DNA of 22,781 nucleotides, from assembly GCA_002482805.1 (NCBI GenBank), contig DLGR01000016.1:633-23413 (forward strand), in the 5' to 3' direction. The notes below the pieces were generated by a model. The model saw only the letters and a program-made list of their open reading frames with translations. It was not told where the DNA came from and ran no database searches. Made by a program: the position numbers and the translations under genes. The DNA comes from Micavibrio sp. UBA7689. GTDB lineage: Bacteria > Pseudomonadota > Alphaproteobacteria > Micavibrionales > Micavibrionaceae. Below, in pieces: positions 1 through 7,669 of the stretch (position 1 is its first letter; every line of letters starts with the position of its first letter).

Positions 1-617
1 CTCGCCGCTCCGCCTCCATCGGCAAACTCGGCGCAACTGGCCCGAACAAAGACCAGATCAAAACCATTCTGGAGGCCGCGACGCGCGTGCCCGACCACAA
101 CAAACTCTCCCCGTGGTGGTTCGTGGTGTTCGAAGGCGAAGCCCGCGCAAAGTTCGGCGAAGTGTTGAAACGCGCATATGCATTGGAAGACAAAGAAGCC
201 GCAACGGCGAAACTGGATTTGGAAGCGGAGCGTTTCACGCGCGCGCCTGTGGTGATCGCCGTCATATCGCGCATCAAGGAAGGCAAAGCGCCGCAATGGG
301 AACAAGTTTTGAGCGCGGGCGCGGTTGCGTATAATTTATGTCTGGCAGCAAATGCGCTCGGTTTCGGCACCAACTGGGTTACCGAATGGACGGCATACAA
401 CACCGAAGTCCAACGCGAATTGGGATTGGACGACCGCGACCATATCGCAGGCTTCATTTACATCGGAACAGAAACGGAAAAGCAGGAAGAGCGCGAACGC
501 CCTGCCCTTGCCGATGTCGTGAATTACTGGAGCCCCGATTACACGCCGCAAAAGGGCGATAAATACGGCAAAGCGGGATTGGGAATTCCAAAAACGGGTT
601 TCAAGTCAGTAAGTTAG
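1..617 (+). CDS. Nitroreductase family protein, 5' end outside the window
   Basis: The open frame runs in from the left edge (first whole codon at position 3) and stops with TAG at 615-617. The visible part begins RRSASIGKLG and continues with the RVPDHNKLSPWWFVVF block, which matches the small FMN-dependent nitroreductases of the YdjA type, where this block contacts flavin. These enzymes reduce nitro groups or quinones with NAD(P)H, normally as cytoplasmic homodimers. The later segment LCLAANALGFGTNW is the usual family helix, and the protein ends soon after GKAGLGIP. An internal GTG at 87 would start the protein inside the conserved block, so it is not the real start; only a short N-terminal piece is missing. 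The family assignment is firm; the substrate is not predictable. Confidence 0.85.
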   Translation, partial: RRSASIGKLGATGPNKDQIKTILEAATRVPDHNKLSPWWFVVFEGEARAKFGEVLKRAYALEDKEAATAKLDLEAERFTRAPVVIAVISRIKEGKAPQWEQVLSAGAVAYNLCLAANALGFGTNWVTEWTAYNTEVQRELGLDDRDHIAGFIYIGTETEKQEERERPALADVVNYWSPDYTPQKGDKYGKAGLGIPKTGFKSVS

Positions 618-625
618 TAAATTTA

Positions 626-655
626 TTGACATAACTCAAAAGCGGGTGCTATTTT
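626..655 (+). promoter_or_regulatory. Candidate sigma70 promoter for the gene at 685
   Basis: A perfect -35 hexamer TTGACA lies at 626-631, followed by an 18-bp spacer and TATTTT at 650-655. It starts just after the nitroreductase stop codon and ends 29 bp before the next ATG, so the downstream gene can be transcribed on its own. This rests on sequence match only. Confidence 0.45.
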
Positions 656-684
656 TCGCCCTCACCCAAACAGAGTACGAATAA

Positions 685-1272
685 ATGGCCGATAATTTAG
701 AAATGTTCCTCGGACGCGCATTTTTAGCCGCCAGTAACAAAACCTTGTCTTTGAACGACCACACCAGAGAAACGCTGCGCGAATTGTCCAAATCCAAACT
801 CAGCGCGCAAAAAATCAACATGGCGATAGATTTGTTGATAGGCAAATTGCCGATCCACGAACGTTATGAAGCATCGGTCTTGGTAGTCAATCACACGAGC
901 CGCGATTCTTATGTACACAAAATGGGACTTGAACTGGCGATGGACAATATGGGCACGATCGAACCCTCTTTACGCCACTCTCAATGTCTTGTCCTTGCAC
1001 GTGAAAGCGATGACAAGGAATATCAGGAGCGATGCTACCGTATGGCATTTCAAAACAACAGCCAACTTCCGTTTAACATGCGCGGTCTGGCGCTGACCAT
1101 TCTCGAAGCCAATACGCGCCAATTCGAAAAGCTTCACGGCGAAATTGCCGCAAAGATGAAAGAAGCGTTTCCCAGACCCAGCATGCTGGAGCCTATGCCC
1201 GTGGAAAAAATCATTCTTATGGATTTGTCGGACTTTGTTGCGGGTATGAAAGCCTTGCCCAGAGCGCCGTAA
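685..1272 (+). CDS. Hypothetical protein, 195 aa
   Basis: I do not recognise a family. The protein is soluble-looking, with no signal peptide or membrane segment, and appears mostly helical with a mix of charged and hydrophobic residues. It has a single stretch LSAQKINMAIDLLIGKLP near residues 40-57 and a helical C-terminal third rich in Met and Glu. The ATG at 685 is the only early start and follows a candidate promoter at 626-655; the ribosome binding site is weak. The stop codon (1270-1272) directly abuts the stop codon of the opposing gene at 1273, so the two transcripts converge with no spacer and no terminator I can see. Codon use agrees with its neighbours, so it is probably a native expressed gene. 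Confidence 0.75.
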   Translation: MADNLEMFLGRAFLAASNKTLSLNDHTRETLRELSKSKLSAQKINMAIDLLIGKLPIHERYEASVLVVNHTSRDSYVHKMGLELAMDNMGTIEPSLRHSQCLVLARESDDKEYQERCYRMAFQNNSQLPFNMRGLALTILEANTRQFEKLHGEIAAKMKEAFPRPSMLEPMPVEKIILMDLSDFVAGMKALPRAP

Positions 1273-1530
1273 TTATTCGGCGTCTTCGGCTTCGCCGGAC
1301 TTATCGAACTTCACGATCACGCCGCGTTTTTTGAAATAGGATTTCATCATCTGGCGGCCCTGACGGTTATTCTGCACCAGTTTCGTCGGTTCGAACACGG
1401 CCTCTTTTGTACCGGCCGCTTTCAATTCCGCCTTAAGTTCGGCGAGCGCTTCGTCCAGACCTTCATTGTCGTTACGAATGGCTTCGTAAATATTTTCTTT
1501 GATTTGATCGAGTTTCGATGCAGCAGCCAT
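1273..1530 (-). CDS. Small charged hypothetical protein downstream of lysS, 85 aa
   Basis: Unknown function. The first half is predicted helical and rich in Glu, Lys and Ala (around residues 5-40). It is followed by a basic segment NNRQGRQMMKSYFKKRGVIV (about 54-73) and an acidic tail. No membrane span or signal is visible. The gene sits 18 bp after the lysS stop codon on the same strand, with a good Shine-Dalgarno (AAAGGACTGAAG) in that gap, so it is probably co-transcribed with lysS. A small basic/acidic protein in such a place could bind nucleic acid or a partner protein, but that is only a guess. Its stop abuts the stop of the opposing gene at 1272. Confidence 0.75.
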   Translation of the reverse strand: MAAASKLDQIKENIYEAIRNDNEGLDEALAELKAELKAAGTKEAVFEPTKLVQNNRQGRQMMKSYFKKRGVIVKFDKSGEAEDAE

Positions 1531-1548
1531 AATCTTCAGTCCTTTTGA

Positions 1549-3048
1549 TTAATCTTTTTTCGGTTTCAATGTAGGGAACGCGATAACATCGCGTATGTTC
1601 GCGGAATTGGTAAGCAACATACACAGGCGGTCAATACCCATGCCCCAGCCACCGGTGGGCGGCAGGCCGTATTCCAGCGCGGTGACGTAATCTTCATCCA
1701 CCATCTGGGTTTCTTCGTTGCCTTTTTCCTTGGCGGCAACCTGTTCTTCAAATCTTTGCAACTGGATTTTCGGATCGTTCAATTCAGTGAACGCGTTCAC
1801 GATTTCCCAACCGTTGATGTAGGTTTCAAAACGTTCCACCAGACGCGGATTGTTACGATGCACTTTCGCGAGCGGCGAAATATCCATCGGCGTATCGGTC
1901 ACGTGCGTGGGTTGGATCAGCGTGTGTTCGACTTTTTCATCAAACACGGCGGCAACGATATCGCCCCAGTTCGCGAATGTTTCGGTGAACACGCCGAGTT
2001 TTTTCGCGGCGGCGGCGGCTTCCTTTTCATCAGCGAATGACAGGAAATCAATGCCCGTGGCTTCTTTGACCAGATCGACCATCGATTTGCGGGCGAAAGG
2101 TTTCGAAAGATCGATGACGTTTTCGCCCATGGTGATTTCCATGGAGCCGTTCACGGCCAGAGCGGATTGGCGGATCAGGTTTTCCGTCAGGTCCATGATA
2201 TCGAAGTAATCCATGTAGGAATGGTAACCTTCGATAGTCGTGAATTCCGGATTGTGTTTGATCGAGATACCTTCGTTACGGAACAGACGGCCGATTTCAA
2301 ACACGGCGTCAGCGAGACCGCCGACAATCAAACGTTTCAACGGCAGTTCGGTCGCGATGCGCAAGAAGAAATCGGAATCCAGCGCATTGTGGTGTGTCAT
2401 AAAAGGTTTCGCGTTCGCGCCGCCCAAAAGCGGGCTGAGCACGGGCGTTTCCACCTCTATCGCCCCGAGTTCTTCCATATATTTGCGGATGTATGAAACA
2501 ATTTTGGAACGCTTGCGCAGCGTCTCGCGGCTTTCCTCATTCATGATGAGATCGAGATAGCGTTGGCGGTAGCGTTGTTCGATGTCCGTCAGCCCGTGAT
2601 ATTTTTCCGGCAACGGCAGCATCGATTTCGCGAGCATCATCGTTTCTTTCGCGCGCACGGACAATTCCCCGCGCGGCGTTCTGCGGATGGTGCCTTTCGC
2701 GCCTACGATATCGCCGATGTCATACAATTCGAGTTTGGAAAGTTCAGTCTCGCTCAACGTGTCTTTATGGCAGAACACCTGAATTTTCCCCGACGCGTCC
2801 TGAAGGTCCAGAAACATGCCGTTGTTGCGCATGGCCATGATGCGGCCCGCCACAGCGACTGCATCTTCGGTTTCCACCCCGTTTTCGAGGGCGGCATATT
2901 TGTCCTGAAGCTCCTGTGCCTTGTGGGAGCGGTCGAATTTATGGGGATAAGCCTCTATCCCGCGGGCCTTCATTTCCGCCAGCTTTTGCTCGCGCGCCTC
3001 GCGCGGATTGGTGGATAGGGCGTCTTTTTTCGTTTCCGGTTGTGCCAT
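1549..3048 (-). CDS. lysS: Lysyl-tRNA synthetase, class II
   Basis: Charges tRNA-Lys with lysine using ATP, in the cytoplasm as a homodimer. The 499-aa length is normal for bacterial LysS. An N-terminal OB-fold anticodon-binding domain covers roughly residues 65-145 (GRIMAMRNNGMFLDLQD). The catalytic domain follows with TPVLSPLLGGANAKPF, class II motif 2 (FEIGRLFRNEGI with the partner HNPEF, about 250-269) and motif 3 (GMGIDRL, 469-475). The start at 3048 gives the usual MAQPETKKD-type leader. No strong Shine-Dalgarno is visible. It faces the pilin-like gene at 3090 head to head across about 41 bp, and is followed on its own strand by a small gene. Confidence 0.97.
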   Translation of the reverse strand: MAQPETKKDALSTNPREAREQKLAEMKARGIEAYPHKFDRSHKAQELQDKYAALENGVETEDAVAVAGRIMAMRNNGMFLDLQDASGKIQVFCHKDTLSETELSKLELYDIGDIVGAKGTIRRTPRGELSVRAKETMMLAKSMLPLPEKYHGLTDIEQRYRQRYLDLIMNEESRETLRKRSKIVSYIRKYMEELGAIEVETPVLSPLLGGANAKPFMTHHNALDSDFFLRIATELPLKRLIVGGLADAVFEIGRLFRNEGISIKHNPEFTTIEGYHSYMDYFDIMDLTENLIRQSALAVNGSMEITMGENVIDLSKPFARKSMVDLVKEATGIDFLSFADEKEAAAAAKKLGVFTETFANWGDIVAAVFDEKVEHTLIQPTHVTDTPMDISPLAKVHRNNPRLVERFETYINGWEIVNAFTELNDPKIQLQRFEEQVAAKEKGNEETQMVDEDYVTALEYGLPPTGGWGMGIDRLCMLLTNSANIRDVIAFPTLKPKKD

Positions 3049-3089
3049 GGCGATGTTTCTGTGCTAAAATATTGATTGTGTAGGTATTT

Positions 3090-3896
3090 ATGGACCATTT
3101 CCCTATGAGAAATCAAGCTCCCACCCCCCATAACCCCCAGTCGGGGAGCATATTTATATGGATTTTCGTGATGATAGCCCTGTTTGCGGCTTTCAGTTTC
3201 GCGGTGTCCCAAGGCTCCAGAACGGGCGCCGCAAGCCTTACGGACCAGCAAGCCAAGCTGTTGGCCAGTGAGTTGATCGACTTCGGACGACAGATGAAAG
3301 ACACCATCAACACGATGCGCCTAAACAATGATTGCGGCGACACGCAAATCAGTTTCGTTGGGGCAGCAGGCAACTACACCAACCCAAATTCACCCGCAGA
3401 CGGATCTTGTGACGTGTTCGGCACGGGCGGCAAAATGCGCATTCCCGATTTCGGCGATGATCTGAGTGATGACCGTTTGTTCTTCGGACCAAACGAGGTG
3501 AGAGCTTCTGACGGCGCACAACATTTAGGCACGTCGGAACCCGATCTTACAATGATACGTCAGATAGACGCCACCACATGCGGTCAGATCAACAAGTTGC
3601 TGGGAAACCCTGTTGCATGGACAAGCGGCTCAACAATCTACACGATGTGGGAGTCCGGAAACTCAGCAAACGGCACGCGCAATTTAGCGAACGATAACTG
3701 GCTAGAGAATGATTATTTTCAGGGCGATTACAGCGCCAGCGGCTCCAACGGAATATTTTACGACGAGCAGATGACCCATAATGGCGCCAATTACGACAGC
3801 TTGAAGCCACCGATGACAGGATGCTTTTGCGACGCGGCTACGGATTGCGCGCCACCTGTAAAATATTACTTCTATAACGTGTTGTGGGTGAGATAG
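3090..3896 (+). CDS. Pilin-like single-span protein, first of a tandem pair
   Basis: 268 aa. A short polar N-terminus ending in QSG precedes one hydrophobic segment at residues 19-40, and the rest is a polar, Asp/Asn/Gly-rich domain predicted to face outside. This is the plan of type IV pilins and pseudopilins: Gly just before the hydrophobic helix, then a helical stalk (residues 50-77). The Glu at +5 of classical prepilins is missing. Cysteines lie at 82, 107, 164, 245, 247 and 253, compatible with disulfides in the periplasm. It shares CDVF-x-GG, a TTCGQINKLLG motif (162-172) and the C-terminal YYFYNVLWVR with the next gene, so the two are paralogues. An ATG at 3105 is an alternative start. 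No pilus assembly gene is nearby. Function unknown; a pilin-like surface or secretion role is inferred. Confidence 0.75.
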   Translation: MDHFPMRNQAPTPHNPQSGSIFIWIFVMIALFAAFSFAVSQGSRTGAASLTDQQAKLLASELIDFGRQMKDTINTMRLNNDCGDTQISFVGAAGNYTNPNSPADGSCDVFGTGGKMRIPDFGDDLSDDRLFFGPNEVRASDGAQHLGTSEPDLTMIRQIDATTCGQINKLLGNPVAWTSGSTIYTMWESGNSANGTRNLANDNWLENDYFQGDYSASGSNGIFYDEQMTHNGANYDSLKPPMTGCFCDAATDCAPPVKYYFYNVLWVR

Positions 3897-4616
3897 ATGA
3901 TGCGCAAACATCAACGCGGAAACGCATTGTGGTTTATTCTTCTGGCCGTGTTCCTGCTCGGCGCGCTCACCGTGCTTCTGAACCGCGGGTCGAGCAACAC
4001 CGAAGAAACGGGAGATGTGGAGAAAGCAAGGATCGAAGCCTCAAAACTTTTGACCTATACCAGTTCTATTCAGATTGCGATTCAAAGAATGCTCTCCAAC
4101 GGCATTAGCGAAAATGAAATAAGTTTCGGGAATGATGTTTTCCAAGCATGTGATGACACACCCATACAACCTGTCGGACAAAACACTTTATGCACAAAGC
4201 CGGAGTGCGAAGTATTCAATGTAGGTGGTGGAGGCATAAAAGCAAAGTATCCATCCGAAGCGATCTTGGAGTCATCGGCATGCCCTACTTATTGGAAGTG
4301 GGGAACTATGGCAGCCAGTGTGCAGAACTTCGTAAATATAGGAACCCCTGCCAATGATCTCGGGCTGGAAGTATTCGGCCTCACCAGAGCAGCATGCGTG
4401 GAAATAAACCGGCTTGTCGGTATAGATAACCCAGGTGGGGATCCTCCGGTCGAAGACGACGAACCGGGGGCAACATATACATGGGAGGGAAACTACGCTC
4501 CTGCTACAGGTACTATTGGTAATGACGCGTCAGAAATCGAAGGCAAAAAACATTTTTGCATGGAGCGTCAAGGGCAAGGTACATATCATTTCTGGACTGT
4601 GCTGATCGCACGATAA
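3897..4616 (+). CDS. Pilin-like single-span protein, second of a tandem pair
   Basis: 239 aa, starting directly after the stop of the preceding gene (TAG then ATG), so the two are very likely translated from one message. A basic N-terminus with QRGN leads into a hydrophobic segment at residues 9-28, then a helical stalk (about 38-68) and a Cys-containing outer domain. Cysteines are at 85, 99, 104, 129, 157 and 221. Shared with the upstream paralogue are NGISENEISF, CEVFNVGGG (104 onwards), AACVEINRLVG (155-165) and the C-terminus YHFWTVLIAR. The central region has diverged and contains an acidic proline stretch (PPVEDDEP). As in its partner, the prepilin Glu at +5 is absent. Its stop abuts that of the opposing gene at 4617. 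Pilin-like by architecture; true role unknown. Confidence 0.75.
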   Translation: MMRKHQRGNALWFILLAVFLLGALTVLLNRGSSNTEETGDVEKARIEASKLLTYTSSIQIAIQRMLSNGISENEISFGNDVFQACDDTPIQPVGQNTLCTKPECEVFNVGGGGIKAKYPSEAILESSACPTYWKWGTMAASVQNFVNIGTPANDLGLEVFGLTRAACVEINRLVGIDNPGGDPPVEDDEPGATYTWEGNYAPATGTIGNDASEIEGKKHFCMERQGQGTYHFWTVLIAR

Positions 4617-4853
4617 TTACTTGGCGGCCTTGGCGCCGTTCGCCAGCTTGGCGATGTCCGCGGGCGTCTCTTTCACGGAATCGGGAAATCCCGCCGCGTC
4701 CACACCTTTGTCACGACTCACATAATACAGCTTCGTGTACGGCTCTTTGATCATGGAGTTCGAATCGGGATATTTGCGGATGGCCGCATTCAGGCAATCG
4801 GGGTTCACCAGAACCGCTTCGTCGTCCAGATCGTGCAGGATAATCAGAGCCAT
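4617..4853 (-). CDS. Small hypothetical protein, 78 aa
   Basis: Unknown function. A hydrophobic beta-like start (MALIILHDLDDEAVLVN) is followed by a short polar loop, a second strand (TKLYYVSRD) and a VKETPADIAKLA segment. This order (strand, short helix, strand, V-x-E-T/S-P-x-E/D-I) recalls the small FlbD-like fold, but the match is too weak for a name and there are no flagellar genes here. The start is supported by AGGTGA just upstream of the ATG. The gene converges with the pilin-like pair (stop codons touching at 4616/4617) and diverges from the helicase gene, 50 bp away. Confidence 0.7.
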   Translation of the reverse strand: MALIILHDLDDEAVLVNPDCLNAAIRKYPDSNSMIKEPYTKLYYVSRDKGVDAAGFPDSVKETPADIAKLANGAKAAK

Positions 4854-4868
4854 TTTTCACCTATTCTT

Positions 4869-4896
4869 TTGATACGGCGGCCAGCCGTGCTATGTC
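4869..4896 (+). promoter_or_regulatory. Candidate promoter for the helicase-pabBC operon
   Basis: TTGATA at 4869-4874, a 16-bp spacer and TATGTC at 4891-4896 preceded by TGC (extended -10 form). The predicted transcription start falls at or next to the ATG at 4904, and no Shine-Dalgarno is visible before that ATG, so the message could be leaderless. Tentative. Confidence 0.3.
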
Positions 4897-4903
4897 ATAG
4901 ACT

Positions 4904-7669
4904 ATGACAACCAACGCTGTCCAAGCCAAGCCCGAAAAGGTAAAAATCCCGAATATTCCGGCGATTTACGTGAACGCGCGCGAAGCCTATGTCATGAGCG
5001 CGGACGGCGAGGTTTCGAAGGTCGGGCATGAACAGGCCAAACGCATCATCCACGACAAACCCGTGCTCGTCTGCCACGCGCCCTACACCTGCAAACGCCT
5101 CGGCGTTGAATCATTGCGCGCGTTTGACATTCTCGAACTCTTCGCATTCGTGCATCCCGCATCATTTGCCGTACCAACGCCCGCAGGCGTTGCCAAGGCC
5201 GTCGGATTGCCTGCGCCGACGAGCGCGGAAGATTATCCGTTCACCTTGATGGAAGCGGCGGCCGCGTTGCTGTCCGATTTGAGGCAGGATCAGTGGCGCG
5301 CGAAAGCCGACCCCATAGCCATCGCCCGCGTCATGGGACAAAACGGACGCGGATGGGTATGGACGCCGTATGTTTTCGCCGCGCTCGGCCACATATACGA
5401 TGAAAAAGAAACCGTGATGTCCAAAGCGGATTTGAACATCTGGAAAAATTTGCCCGAATTCACGGAGACAGCCCCGCCCCCGCCGCCTTCGCACCATCCC
5501 GTCACGGGCGAGGAAGCGCGCGAAAAACTCGGCGCGATTTTGGGCAATGATTCAGAAAAACGCTCCGCCCAGATGGAATATGCCGCCGGCATGACAGCGG
5601 CGTTCCGTCCCATCGAATCCGACGGTCTTCCCAATGCGGTGCTGGCCGAGGCGGGCACGGGCGTCGGCAAGACATTGGGCTATCTCGCCCCCGCATCGGT
5701 GTGGGCGGAAAAGAACAAAGGCACGGTGTGGATTTCCACCTACACCAAAAATTTGCAACGCCAGATAGGGCAGGAACTCGACCGCATCTTTCCCGACCCC
5801 GACATGAAGAATGTGAAAGTGGCCGTGCGCAAGGGCCGCGAGAATTATCTGTGCCTGCTCAATTTCGAAGATGTCGCGGCGGGCGCGGCTCTGGCCAAAC
5901 AAGCCAACACCGCGATTGCCATGGGATTGATGGCGCGCTGGGCAGCGGCGACCAAGGACGGCGATCTCTCGAGCGGCGATTTCCCCGGTTGGCTCACAGG
6001 ACTTCTGGGATTTGCGAACACCACGGGATTAGCGGATCGTAGAGGTGAATGTATTTATTCCGCGTGCGATCATTACCACCGCTGTTTCGTCGAACGCAAT
6101 ATACGCAAAGCCAAGCACGCGGACCTCGTCATTGCCAACCACGCGCTTGTGATGATTCAAACGGCCGACAGCGGCGCGGATTCCGATCTGCCGCGCCATT
6201 ATATTTTCGATGAAGGGCATCATTTGTTCGATGCCGCGGATTCGGCATATGCCGGACATCTCACAGCACTCGAAACATACGAACTGCGCCGTTGGCTCCG
6301 CGGCAATGAGGGCACGGGAAAATCACGCGCACGCGGGCTCAAACGCCGGGCCGAAGATGTGGTTGCAGGCGATCCCGATCTGGAAAGATTGCTGGGCGAT
6401 ATCGTCGAAGCCAGCCGTTGTCTGACTTCCGAAGGATGGGCCGCACGGTTGAAAGACTCCCAGCCCAAAGGCGAAGCGGAAGAGTTTTTGCATGCGGTTT
6501 ACAAACAAGTGTTCGCACGCGCGGACGGAAGGGACGGTCCCTATTCACTCGAAACCGATACTTTTCCGCTGATAGATGAAGTAGGCCCAGCCGCCGCAAA
6601 ATTGAAAAAAGCGCTGGAAAATTTACACGGACCCATGACCGCCCTCGCCAACGGCCTGCGCAAAAAACTGAACGATCAAGCGGAGACATTGGATGCCGAC
6701 ACGCGCAGAAGGCTGGATGCGATCATTTCCAGCATCGGTTTGCGTACCATGAGTCTTTCCGCGTGGATGGGTATGCTCAAAACATTGCAGAGCGCGAAAG
6801 GTCAGCCCGAATTCGTGGACTGGATGGAGATCGAACGCATAGAAGGCCGCGCCTATGATGTCGGACTATATCGCCATTGGGTCGACCCGATGAAACCGTT
6901 CGCGCAAAGTATTTCACACCACGCGCACGGAATCGCCGTGACATCCGCCACATTACGCGACGGTACGGACGATGAAAACGAAAACTGGAAGGTCGCGCGC
7001 GATATTTCGGGCCTAGGCCATCTCACGCCGCACATTCATCAGGAAGCGTTTGAATCCCCGTTCGATTACCCCGCACGCACCAAAGTTTTTATTATCAACG
7101 ATGTGCGCAAAGACGATCTGACACAGGTCGCAACCGCATACCGCACATTGTTCGAAGCGGCGCGTGGCGGTGCGCTCGGCCTGTTCACGGCCATCCAACG
7201 ATTGAAAGCCGTGCACGATAAAATCGCGGCGCCTCTGGAAGACAAGGGATTGCATTTATACGCCCAGCATGTGGACGCCATGGATAACGGCACATTGGTA
7301 GATATTTTCAGAGATGACGTGAATGCCTGTCTGTTGGGCACCGATGCCGTGCGGGACGGCGTTGACGTGCCCGGCGATTCTCTGCGTCTGATTGTATTCG
7401 ACCGCGTACCGTGGCCGCGCCCGACCATTTTGCACCGTGCGCGCCGCGAAGCCTTCGGCAAAAAACAGTATGACGAGCGCATAACAAGGCTTAAACTCAA
7501 ACAGGCGTTCGGCCGCCTGATCCGCCGCGCAGGCGACAAGGGCGTGTTCGTGATGCTGGATTCCATGCTCCCGTCCCGCTTGCACGGCGCGTTTCCGGAT
7601 GGCGTGGAAATTCAAAAGGTGGGATTGGCGGAAGCGGCAGAACAGATAAAAGAGTTTTTGCAAAAATGA
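4904..7669 (+). CDS. ATP-dependent DNA helicase, DinG/XPD family with Fe-S cluster
   Basis: A superfamily 2, 5'-3' DNA helicase of the DinG/XPD type, expected to unwind branched or RNA-containing DNA during repair. At 921 aa it has the long form common in Alphaproteobacteria. Walker A is AEAGTGVGKT (248-257), the DEAH-like box is DEGH (436-439) and motif VI is QAFGRLIRR (867-875). Cysteines at 317, 383, 388 and 394 are placed as the 4Fe-4S ligands between motifs I and II. The N-terminal 110 residues (VLVCHAPYTCKRLG, FDILELFAFVHP) look like the degenerate exonuclease-like domain found in these proteins; this is an inference. The stop overlaps the pabB start (ATGA at 7666-7669), implying translational coupling. 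No clear ribosome binding site precedes the ATG. Confidence 0.93.
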   Translation: MTTNAVQAKPEKVKIPNIPAIYVNAREAYVMSADGEVSKVGHEQAKRIIHDKPVLVCHAPYTCKRLGVESLRAFDILELFAFVHPASFAVPTPAGVAKAVGLPAPTSAEDYPFTLMEAAAALLSDLRQDQWRAKADPIAIARVMGQNGRGWVWTPYVFAALGHIYDEKETVMSKADLNIWKNLPEFTETAPPPPPSHHPVTGEEAREKLGAILGNDSEKRSAQMEYAAGMTAAFRPIESDGLPNAVLAEAGTGVGKTLGYLAPASVWAEKNKGTVWISTYTKNLQRQIGQELDRIFPDPDMKNVKVAVRKGRENYLCLLNFEDVAAGAALAKQANTAIAMGLMARWAAATKDGDLSSGDFPGWLTGLLGFANTTGLADRRGECIYSACDHYHRCFVERNIRKAKHADLVIANHALVMIQTADSGADSDLPRHYIFDEGHHLFDAADSAYAGHLTALETYELRRWLRGNEGTGKSRARGLKRRAEDVVAGDPDLERLLGDIVEASRCLTSEGWAARLKDSQPKGEAEEFLHAVYKQVFARADGRDGPYSLETDTFPLIDEVGPAAAKLKKALENLHGPMTALANGLRKKLNDQAETLDADTRRRLDAIISSIGLRTMSLSAWMGMLKTLQSAKGQPEFVDWMEIERIEGRAYDVGLYRHWVDPMKPFAQSISHHAHGIAVTSATLRDGTDDENENWKVARDISGLGHLTPHIHQEAFESPFDYPARTKVFIINDVRKDDLTQVATAYRTLFEAARGGALGLFTAIQRLKAVHDKIAAPLEDKGLHLYAQHVDAMDNGTLVDIFRDDVNACLLGTDAVRDGVDVPGDSLRLIVFDRVPWPRPTILHRARREAFGKKQYDERITRLKLKQAFGRLIRRAGDKGVFVMLDSMLPSRLHGAFPDGVEIQKVGLAEAAEQIKEFLQK

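Noticed and set aside
1264..1283. Short inverted repeat (CGCCG/CGGCG) across the convergent stop codons
   Set aside because: Only five pairs and no T run on either side; not a credible terminator.
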